Positions 1-3,911 of a stretch of 8,060 nt of DNA are shown in pieces; within the stretch, counting starts at the first letter, position 1; each line of letters starts with the position of its first letter. The translations under genes were made by a program, and so were the position numbers. Location: NCBI GenBank assembly GCA_012799535.1, contig JAAZLB010000241.1, positions 1-8,060 of the forward strand, read 5' to 3'. The notes beneath the pieces are model-generated. The model was not told where the DNA came from. It searched no databases and saw only the letters and a list, made by a program, of their open reading frames with translations. Origin of the DNA: Bacillota bacterium (GTDB taxonomy: Bacteria; Bacillota; Limnochordia; Darwinibacteriales; Darwinibacteriaceae).

Positions 1-183
1 AACTGTTTCGGTGGCATAAGCCATCCCCTCTTCTGTTAAAGACCCTCGGGAATCGGTACCGCTTCGGAGGCGGACTGGTTCTTCTAGATGCTCAATCTGA
101 TGATGGGCTCGATTCTCTTTAACGTCTATAATGACCAACCTTACCGAATTGGAGCCAATATCAATAATACCAACGCGATCCAT
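1..183 (-). CDS. Ppx/GppA family phosphatase, N-terminal part (runs off the window)
   Basis: The first 61 residues of a protein on the minus strand can be read, starting at the ATG at 183-181. Residues 6-18 read IIDIGSNSVRLVI, the phosphate-1 loop of the ASKHA fold that is typical of exopolyphosphatase / guanosine pentaphosphate phosphohydrolase. Members hydrolyse inorganic polyphosphate or pppGpp in the cytoplasm. A further recognisable stretch, RSGTDSRGSLTEEGM, matches the family's region after the first strands. A GGGAGG ribosome binding site lies just upstream (about 191-197 on the plus strand). The gene is divergent from the Rrf2 regulator. The rest of the protein is outside the window, so Ppx cannot be told from GppA. 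Confidence 0.88.
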   Translation of the reverse strand, partial: MDRVGIIDIGSNSVRLVIIDVKENRAHHQIEHLEEPVRLRSGTDSRGSLTEEGMAYATETV

Positions 184-212
184 GTGCAGGCCTCCCCGTT
201 TAAGATACTCTT

Positions 213-240
213 ATTGTAACAGATCTTAGGAAGCAAGCAA
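213..240 (-). promoter_or_regulatory. Probable sigma-A promoter of the Ppx/GppA gene
   Basis: Read on the minus strand, TTGCTT (240-235) and TACAAT (218-213) are 16 bases apart, which is close to the sigma-A consensus. The predicted transcript starts about 20 bases before the GGGAGG ribosome binding site of the Ppx/GppA gene. Confidence 0.6.
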
Positions 241-278
241 GTTCGGGCAAATAGAAAACAGCAAAAATCCCCCGTTTC

Positions 279-307
279 TTGACAGATTTTCGCCCTCTCT
301 GTATAAT
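279..307 (+). promoter_or_regulatory. Consensus sigma-A promoter of the Rrf2 regulator gene
   Basis: TTGACA (279-284) and TATAAT (302-307) are separated by exactly 17 bases, a perfect match to the vegetative promoter. It lies 34 bases before the GTG start and is divergent from the Ppx/GppA promoter. So perfect a promoter suggests that output is set by a repressor, possibly the Rrf2 protein itself. I saw no clear long dyad to serve as operator. Confidence 0.9.
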
Positions 308-341
308 TTTGGTAGGTTTTACTAGATGAGGTGGAAGAACG

Positions 342-746
342 GTGGAGATAACCAAAAAAACTGAATACGCGGTAAGTGCTCTAGTAGAATTAGCATCTAA
401 TCCTGGTGAGTATATTTCCTCCAAGACGATTGCAGCTAGACAAGATATTCCTGCCAATTTTTTACCCCAAATTATGGCCCTTTTAGGGACTACTGGATGG
501 GTGTTAGGGGTACGGGGTCCTGGGGGTGGGGTGCGTTTAGAAGTGGATCCTAGCACGATTACTATTCGAGATGTGATTGAACTGATTGAAGGTCCTATAG
601 CTATTTCTAAATGTATGTCTCACGAGTTTTCCTGTAATAGAGATGGCCGTTGTCCCATGCAGCCGGTCTGGAGAGAAGCTCAGGAGGCGTTTGTCAACGT
701 TTTAGGGCAAAGAACTATCGCGGATTTGGTTGATGCTACCCCCTAA
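342..746 (+). CDS. Rrf2-family transcriptional regulator, probably Fe-S cluster sensing
   Basis: This 134-residue protein begins with GTG, preceded by GAGGTGG at 328-334. No other in-frame start has a ribosome binding site. The N-terminus (ITKKTEYAVSALVELAS) and the following winged helix, with the wing VRGPGGGVRL near residues 57-66, are typical of the Rrf2 family (IscR, NsrR, CymR, RirA). Three cysteines, C91, C98 and C104, sit where IscR carries the cysteines that bind its [2Fe-2S] cluster, so iron-sulfur, redox or nitric oxide sensing is likely. The length matches the family. Nearby rubredoxin and ferredoxin genes fit a redox or iron role, but the target genes cannot be read from the sequence. 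CymR-type regulators usually lack these cysteines. Confidence 0.9.
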   Translation: MEITKKTEYAVSALVELASNPGEYISSKTIAARQDIPANFLPQIMALLGTTGWVLGVRGPGGGVRLEVDPSTITIRDVIELIEGPIAISKCMSHEFSCNRDGRCPMQPVWREAQEAFVNVLGQRTIADLVDATP

Positions 747-791
747 AAGGTTAGAACCAGCAGGAAATATATGTCGGGGGTGGAATAGTTT

Positions 792-1280
792 ATGTCAGCT
801 AAATACAAAGGAGTGTCCAGTTTGAATAAGAAAATCCTAGGAATTATGCTTGTCTTAATTGTGGGGCTTGTAGTGCCTGCGGTCGCATTAGCCAACGATA
901 TCGGCTATGTGGACTTTGAACTTCTATTCTACGCACATCCAGAGTACGATGTGAAGAATGAGGAGTTACAAACAAAGGTAGAAGAACTCTATGAAGAGAT
1001 GCAAGCTCAAGCAGAAACTTTGCAGACTCAAGAAGAACTCGATGAGTTAAGTTCGTTTTTCCAATGGCAGTTTGACCAAATTGAACAAGAGGTCCGGGTT
1101 GAGCTGGTCTCCTTTATCCTCGATATTATCAAAGAAGTGGCAAAGGCGAATAGTATCTCGACTGTTTTACCCGAATCTTCCATTATTTATGGTGGAATTA
1201 ATCTCACTGCACCTGTTGTAGAAGCCATGTACAAAGCTTATGGCATCTCGGTACCTTCTTCTATTCGAGAAGTCTTGTAA
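792..1280 (+). CDS. OmpH/Skp-like secreted protein with signal peptide
   Basis: This is a 162-residue protein if it starts at the ATG at 792, which has GGGGGTGG 8 bases upstream. A TTG at 822 is an attractive alternative: it is preceded by AAAGGAG (807-813) at 8-base spacing and gives a classic N-terminus, MNKKILGIML, of a 152-residue protein. In both cases a signal peptide ends at ALA before NDIGYVDFELL (cleavage after residue 34 of the long form). The mature start IGYVDFELLFYAHPEY resembles the OmpH/Skp family. It is followed by a long charged helical region (about residues 53-115), as in the tentacles of the Skp periplasmic chaperone. The function in a Firmicute is uncertain: it could be a chaperone for exported proteins or an envelope protein. 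It lies between the Rrf2 gene and rubredoxin. A T-run (1297-1305) follows, without a clear stem. Confidence 0.75.
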   Translation: MSAKYKGVSSLNKKILGIMLVLIVGLVVPAVALANDIGYVDFELLFYAHPEYDVKNEELQTKVEELYEEMQAQAETLQTQEELDELSSFFQWQFDQIEQEVRVELVSFILDIIKEVAKANSISTVLPESSIIYGGINLTAPVVEAMYKAYGISVPSSIREVL

Positions 1281-1347
1281 AAACTAGTAGGATTTCTTTT
1301 TTTTTGGTAGAATAGTACAGTAACAAAATTCTGAAAGAGGTGAAGGT

Positions 1348-1506
1348 ATGTCGAAGTGGGAATGCACAGTGTGCGGATACATTTATGATCCAGCAGTAGG
1401 TGATCCTACTCAAGATATTGCTCCTGGGGTTGACTTTAACGACCTACCCGATGACTGGGTTTGCCCAGAGTGTGGCGTAGGTAAAGATTTATTCGAAGAA
1501 TTGTAG
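1348..1506 (+). CDS. Rubredoxin
   Basis: This short 52-residue protein starts at an ATG with AAAGAGGTGA just upstream (1334-1343). Two iron-binding loops are visible, CTVCGYIYD (C6, C9) and CPECGVGKD (C39, C42). Together they hold a single Fe(Cys)4 centre. The aromatic and acidic pattern (W4, Y11, Y13, W37, DPTQDIAPG) is standard for the family, and the length is typical (52-54 residues). Rubredoxins are cytoplasmic one-electron carriers that, in anaerobes, feed oxygen and superoxide detoxification enzymes or other oxidoreductases. The gene sits 42 bases before a ferredoxin gene and probably shares its transcript. The partner enzyme is not in the window. Confidence 0.96.
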   Translation: MSKWECTVCGYIYDPAVGDPTQDIAPGVDFNDLPDDWVCPECGVGKDLFEEL

Positions 1507-1515
1507 AATAAACTA

Positions 1516-1521
1516 TATAAT
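1516..1521 (+). promoter_or_regulatory. Possible -10 box for the ferredoxin gene
   Basis: A perfect TATAAT lies in the short gap between the rubredoxin stop and the ferredoxin ribosome binding site. The matching -35 would fall inside the end of the rubredoxin gene (about 1492-1498), where only a poor match is seen. It may be an internal promoter or chance in an AT-rich gap. Confidence 0.3.
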
Positions 1522-1548
1522 TCGAAAGAGTCCGAGGAGGAAACGTGG

Positions 1549-1728
1549 ATGAATCCCAAAGTGGATGCAGATTTGTGCATTGGGTGTGGATTGTGTGCTG
1601 AAATTTGCCCAGAAGTTTTTGAAATGGGTGATGATGGCCTCGCCCATGTAGTTAGTGCTGATTGTGACGGAGCCGGTTGTTGCCAGGAGGCAGCAGATTC
1701 TTGCCCCACAGAAGCCATTAGTTTGTAG
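1549..1728 (+). CDS. Ferredoxin, single [4Fe-4S] cluster type
   Basis: This 59-residue protein starts at ATG, with GAGGAGG 8 bases upstream (1534-1540). The motif CIGCGLCAEICP gives C10, C13 and C16 as ligands, and C52 in DSCPTEAIS is the fourth. C20 and C44 or C45 are placed like the disulfide pair of Thermotoga maritima-type ferredoxins, whose overall pattern (VFEMGDDG, AADSCPTEAIS) is very similar. Clostridial 2[4Fe-4S] ferredoxins would instead have a second CxxCxxCxxxCP, which is absent here. The protein is a cytoplasmic low-potential electron carrier, acidic throughout. The gene is last in its group and is followed by a strong terminator. C39 is an extra cysteine with no known role in the family. 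Confidence 0.95.
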   Translation: MNPKVDADLCIGCGLCAEICPEVFEMGDDGLAHVVSADCDGAGCCQEAADSCPTEAISL

Positions 1729-1734
1729 TTTAGC

Positions 1735-1774
1735 AAGAAGAACCAGCATAACCCCTGCTGGTTCTTCTTTTTTT
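1735..1774 (+). terminator. Rho-independent terminator after ferredoxin
   Basis: A perfect 14-bp stem (AAGAAGAACCAGCA, 1735-1748, with 1756-1769) and a 7-base loop run directly into a T-run that ends at 1774. It ends the rubredoxin-ferredoxin transcript. Confidence 0.95.
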
Positions 1775-1811
1775 CCAGTTTCCCCAACGATCTACTGGGG
1801 TAAGCTTCTTG

Positions 1812-1842
1812 TTTGCCGGGCAAATTAAACTTGCCAGGGAAA
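1812..1842 (+). repeat. Short dyad plus imperfect direct repeat before the first SASP gene
   Basis: TTTGCC-G-GGCAAA (1812-1824) is a perfect 6-bp dyad. TTGCCGGGCAAA (1813-1824) recurs as TTGCCAGGGAAA (1831-1842), 10 of 12 identical and 18 bases further on. It abuts the ribosome binding site and could be an operator, but nothing similar lies before the second SASP gene. Confidence 0.35.
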
Positions 1843-1857
1843 GAGGAGGTGAATTTG

Positions 1858-2127
1858 ATGGCGCTAGGCTCTTCAAGTAAGAACATTAAAGTTATTCCGG
1901 AAGCATTCCAGGCCATGAATCAGTTTAAGTATGAGGTGGCTACGGAATTGGGAATCAATCCCGAGTACAAATCTGGTTATTGGGGCAACATCTCCTCCCG
2001 GGAATGTGGTGCCGTTGGTGGACATATGGTGAGGCGTATGGTCGCCGCTGCTCAGCAATCTTTAATCGGTCAGGGTGGAGCAACCACTAATTTCCGTGGG
2101 AGTTTCCCGCAGGAACCAACCCAATAA
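1858..2127 (+). CDS. Small acid-soluble spore protein, alpha/beta type
   Basis: This 89-residue protein starts at the ATG at 1858, directly after the strong AAGAGGAGGTGA (1841-1852). An upstream in-frame TTG (1813) has no such site. Two conserved blocks identify the family: FKYEVATELGI, which holds the GPR germination-protease site (cleavage expected after the E of KYE), and SSRECGAVGGHMVRRM, the second DNA-binding helix with its GxVGG turn. The extra YKSGYWGNI segment between them is typical of clostridial members. In the forespore such proteins coat DNA, favour the A-form and protect against UV and heat. They are degraded at germination for amino acids. The 25-residue tail rich in Q, G and T has no clear counterpart. 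Forespore sigma-G control is expected from family knowledge, but no convincing sigma-G promoter was seen. Confidence 0.93.
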   Translation: MALGSSSKNIKVIPEAFQAMNQFKYEVATELGINPEYKSGYWGNISSRECGAVGGHMVRRMVAAAQQSLIGQGGATTNFRGSFPQEPTQ

Positions 2128-2141
2128 TTTAATACGTAGCA

Positions 2142-2184
2142 CCGAGGGATGCCTCGGCACCACTAGGTGCCGCTGGCATCTCTT
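2142..2184 (+). promoter_or_regulatory. Alternative hairpins in the spacer between the two SASP genes
   Basis: Two mutually exclusive structures share bases. The small one is CCGAGG (2142-2147) with CCTCGG (2152-2157) around a 4-base loop. The large one pairs 2144-2153 with 2175-2184 and GGCACC (2156-2161) with GGTGCC (2166-2171), with a small internal loop (TC opposite GCT). The large hairpin is followed by an A/T-rich stretch but no proper T-run. It may act as a weak terminator, a stabiliser of the upstream mRNA or an attenuator. The ribosome binding site of the second SASP gene (2191-2197) starts 6 bases after it. Confidence 0.5.
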
Positions 2185-2202
2185 AATTTAGGGGGTGTGT
2201 TT

Positions 2203-2442
2203 GTGGCTAGGGGTGCACGTAAAAAGAAGAATCGAGATACTTTCCTTCCAGATGCAGTTGAGGCAGTTCAAAAACTCAAATTTGAAATAGCCTCGGAACT
2301 GGGTGAAAACCCCAAATACTATGCTGAATATTGGGCGAACATTAATACTCGCGAATTAGCTCAACCTAGTGGTCAGTTAATGCGTGAGATGATAGCTAAG
2401 GCTGAGGCAGACCTTAGGGCTCAAGAAGCTGGTTTTAAATAA
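2203..2442 (+). CDS. Small acid-soluble spore protein, alpha/beta type, divergent paralogue
   Basis: This 79-residue protein starts at the GTG at 2203, 5 bases after GGGGGTG (2191-2197). An in-frame GTG at 2167 would put the start inside the spacer hairpin and is unlikely. The GPR cleavage block is clear (LKFEIASELGE), and the YWANINTREL segment matches the first SASP (YWGNISSREC). In place of the GxVGG turn it has AQPSG, so two of the conserved glycines are gone. A basic N-terminus (ARGARKKKNR) precedes the first helix. It is probably a forespore DNA-binding or storage protein made with its neighbour, but the changed turn may alter DNA binding. It is followed by a strong terminator. Confidence 0.9.
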   Translation: MARGARKKKNRDTFLPDAVEAVQKLKFEIASELGENPKYYAEYWANINTRELAQPSGQLMREMIAKAEADLRAQEAGFK

Positions 2443-2482
2443 AGTAAGGGGGGAGATTTTTTGGCCCCCTTACTGATTTTTT
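2443..2482 (+). terminator. Rho-independent terminator after the SASP pair
   Basis: A perfect 10-bp stem (AGTAAGGGGG, 2443-2452, with CCCCCTTACT, 2465-2474) has a 12-base loop and a following GATTTTTT run (T at 2477-2482). The stem starts one base after the stop codon. Confidence 0.93.
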
Positions 2483-2485
2483 CTC

Positions 2486-2514
2486 TTGTCAAGCCTATCC
2501 ATCTATGGTATATT
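2486..2514 (+). promoter_or_regulatory. Sigma-A promoter of tadA
   Basis: TTGTCA (2486-2491) and TATATT (2509-2514) are 17 bases apart, each with one mismatch to consensus. It lies between the SASP terminator and the tadA start, and it argues against any tadA start upstream of about 2520. Confidence 0.75.
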
Positions 2515-2548
2515 AAATCTTGGCAACGTGAGGCATGGAGAGATTGAT

Positions 2549-2992
2549 GTGCATAGGAAATATATGCTCGAAGCTATTGCAGAGGCGGAATTAGCCTTGG
2601 CCAGTGGGGAAGTACCTATTGGAGCTGTGGTAGTGTGGGATGGAAAAATTATTGGTCGTGGTCATAATCGACGAGAACAATGGAAAGACCCCACTGCTCA
2701 TGCTGAGATTTTAGCTATCAAAGAAGCTGCCCAGTATCTAGATCAGTGGCGCTTGACTAATGCCAGTCTCTATGTTACTCTAGAACCCTGTCCCATGTGT
2801 GCGGGGGCCATTGTGAATGCCCGTATCAAAACTCTGGTTTTTGGCGCCTATGATCCGAAGGCTGGGGCTGTGTCGTCCTTGATGAACTTGGTGCAAGACA
2901 AACGCCTCAACCATTTCGTAGAAGTATACGATGGAATTTGTCAAAATGAATGTAGGCAACTACTGCAAGACTTTTTCCAGGATCTCCGCTAG
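2549..2992 (+). CDS. tadA: tRNA-specific adenosine-34 deaminase TadA
   Basis: This 147-residue enzyme deaminates the wobble adenosine of tRNA-Arg(ACG) to inosine. The GTG at 2549, with GGAGAG at 2537-2542, gives the expected N-terminus HRKYMLEAIAEAE. The longer reading from 2486 would translate the promoter. The zinc and catalytic motifs are intact: H51-A-E53 (E53 is the proton shuttle) and P80-C81-P-M-C84. The core GEVPIGAVVV (20-29) and the tRNA-binding region NARIKTLVFGAYDPKAGA (90-107) match the family. The position ahead of the SRP RNA gene and dnaX is the same as in Bacillus subtilis. Two tRNA-Ser genes follow after only 12 bases with no visible promoter, so they are probably transcribed with tadA. 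Confidence 0.96.
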   Translation: MHRKYMLEAIAEAELALASGEVPIGAVVVWDGKIIGRGHNRREQWKDPTAHAEILAIKEAAQYLDQWRLTNASLYVTLEPCPMCAGAIVNARIKTLVFGAYDPKAGAVSSLMNLVQDKRLNHFVEVYDGICQNECRQLLQDFFQDLR

Positions 2993-3004
2993 GAACTTTA
3001 AACT

Positions 3005-3094
3005 GGAGAGGTGACAGAGTGGCCGAATGTGGCGGTCTCGAAAACCGTTGGGCGTGCAAACGTCCCGTGGGTTCAAATCCCACCCTCTCCGCCA
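3005..3094 (+). tRNA. tRNA-Ser (anticodon CGA)
   Basis: The acceptor stem GGAGAGG pairs perfectly with CCTCTCC, followed by discriminator G and an encoded CCA. The anticodon stem GCGGT/ACCGT holds the loop CTCGAAA, giving anticodon CGA, which reads UCG. The T arm has GTTCAAATC, and the long variable arm confirms a class II serine tRNA of 90 bases. It starts 12 bases after tadA. Confidence 0.95.
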
Positions 3095-3124
3095 GATTCT
3101 TCTTTAAATGACAATAATAAATAT

Positions 3125-3217
3125 GGAGAGATGCTGGAGTCCGGCTGAACAGGCACGACTGGAAATCGTGTAGGGGTGATGAGCCCCTCGAGGGTTCGAA
3201 TCCCTCTCTCTCCGCCA
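3125..3217 (+). tRNA. tRNA-Ser (anticodon GGA)
   Basis: The acceptor GGAGAGA pairs with TCTCTCC, then G and encoded CCA. The anticodon stem CACGA/TCGTG holds CTGGAAA, giving GGA, which reads UCC and UCU. The variable arm is long, and the T arm is GAGGG/CCCTC around TTCGAAT. It lies 30 bases after tRNA-Ser(CGA) and probably comes from the same precursor. Confidence 0.95.
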
Positions 3218-3228
3218 TTTGAGTTTAC

Positions 3229-3259
3229 CCATCTATTCTTAGTAATAGATGGTTTTTTT
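3229..3259 (+). terminator. Rho-independent terminator after the tRNA pair
   Basis: A perfect 9-bp stem (CCATCTATT, 3229-3237, with AATAGATGG, 3244-3252) has a 6-base loop and is followed by seven T (3253-3259). It ends the tadA-tRNA-tRNA transcript. Confidence 0.95.
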
Positions 3260-3302
3260 GTTTCCCCTTTGGGTATTCTAGACTCTGAAGGGGAGTGATT
3301 TC

Positions 3303-3503
3303 GTGACAACTAAAACTAGAATCGAGCAAACTGTAGCTGGCGCGCAATCTTTAGCTGGGCAACTCAAATCCTGTGCTTTAGATACGGATGTGCCTGCCGT
3401 TAAGAATATGTACAATGCCATGGCCCAGCAAGTGGAAGATATGATCCCTAAGCTGCAGGGGCGGTTAGAGCATGTAAAACAGGAGGAACCTCAATTTCAG
3501 TAG
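3303..3503 (+). CDS. DUF1657 family protein
   Basis: This 66-residue helical protein starts at GTG after AAGGGGAGTGA (3288-3298). The pattern IEQTVAGAQSLAGQLKSCALDT, followed by AVKNMYNAMAQQVEDMI and the ending EEPQF, matches the DUF1657 family of spore formers. Those proteins are usually 65-70 residues long, and their genes are often found with spoVA-type genes; their function is unknown. The protein has no signal peptide or membrane segment. Here it stands alone between the tRNA terminator and the SRP RNA promoter, which is not its usual company. TCCCCTT (3263-3269) can pair with AAGGGGA (3288-3294) and would cover its ribosome binding site. I saw no convincing promoter in the 43-base gap before it. 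Confidence 0.8.
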   Translation: MTTKTRIEQTVAGAQSLAGQLKSCALDTDVPAVKNMYNAMAQQVEDMIPKLQGRLEHVKQEEPQFQ

Positions 3504-3506
3504 TTC

Positions 3507-3536
3507 TTGACACTTGAGATGATGTTCAAGTATAAT
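3507..3536 (+). promoter_or_regulatory. Sigma-A promoter of the SRP RNA
   Basis: Perfect TTGACA (3507-3512) and TATAAT (3531-3536) boxes are 18 bases apart. Transcription would start near 3541-3543, at the first base-paired nucleotides of the SRP RNA. This suits a highly expressed stable RNA. Confidence 0.9.
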
Positions 3537-3540
3537 GTTT

Positions 3541-3813
3541 ATGTCGTGCTAGACGGGGCGGTAGCGGTGCCCTGTACCCGCAATCCGCTATAGCGGGGTC
3601 GAATTCCCATCAGAGGATTGGTCTTGTGGAGTCTGGTTTGGATAAGTGGTGTTGACGATTGGGTCTTACGCAATAGGAATCCATGAACCCCGTCAGGTCC
3701 GGAAGGAAGCAGCGGTAAGTGGAAGTTCTTATGTGCCGTGAGGGTGCCTGGTTCGAGCTAACTACCCAAATATCGTCCGGAGGACTCTCTTCGAAGATGG
3801 GTGCACGATATTT
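3541..3813 (+). ncRNA. ffs: Signal recognition particle RNA, long Bacillus/Clostridium type
   Basis: This RNA of about 270 bases pairs with Ffh to target nascent membrane and secreted proteins to FtsY. The S-domain signature is clear: CAGGTCCGGAAGGAAGCAG (3694-3712) with the GGAA tetraloop at 3701-3704. The 5' part (GGGGCGGTAGCGGTGCCCTG, then CCGCAATCCGCTATAGCGGGG) is the Alu domain, which the short E. coli 4.5S RNA lacks. Helix 1 joins the ends: 3541-3549 with 3803-3811. Part of helix 5 is GACGAT and TGGGT (3654-3664) with ACCCA (3764-3768) and ATCGTC (3772-3777). The gene lies between tadA and dnaX as in Bacillus subtilis (scr). The exact mature ends are not certain. Confidence 0.95.
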
Positions 3814-3817
3814 TTTT
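3768..3817 (+). terminator. Terminator of the SRP RNA gene
   Basis: AAATATCGT (3768-3776) can pair with ACGATATTT (3805-3813), followed by T to 3817. The intervening 28 bases include a small TCTTCGAAGA hairpin. The same arms also take part in mature SRP RNA helices, so this stem would compete with the final fold. Confidence 0.7.
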
Positions 3818-3911
3818 ATGTCCATTTTGAACCAGGGATTTGAAAGGACTTTACGCACCGAATCGAGAAAGATAAAGAGTGGTGTTCAAATTTGGTAGGA
3901 AGGGGAGCGTC

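Noticed and set aside
302..1313. TTTTGGTAG shared by the rrf2 promoter region (307-315) and the rubredoxin upstream region (1302-1310)
   Set aside because: Similarity stops after nine bases, and one copy lies in a T-run. It is too short to propose an operator.
1410..1916. Minus-strand open reading frame of 168 codons over rubredoxin and ferredoxin
   Set aside because: It lies opposite two clear cysteine-motif genes and the terminator, has no ribosome binding site and resembles no family.
2907..3309. Open reading frames on the minus strand across the two tRNA-Ser genes
   Set aside because: Peptides such as GERGIRTLEGLITPTRF arise from the antisense of serine tRNAs and are a well-known annotation artefact. 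The tRNAs are complete.
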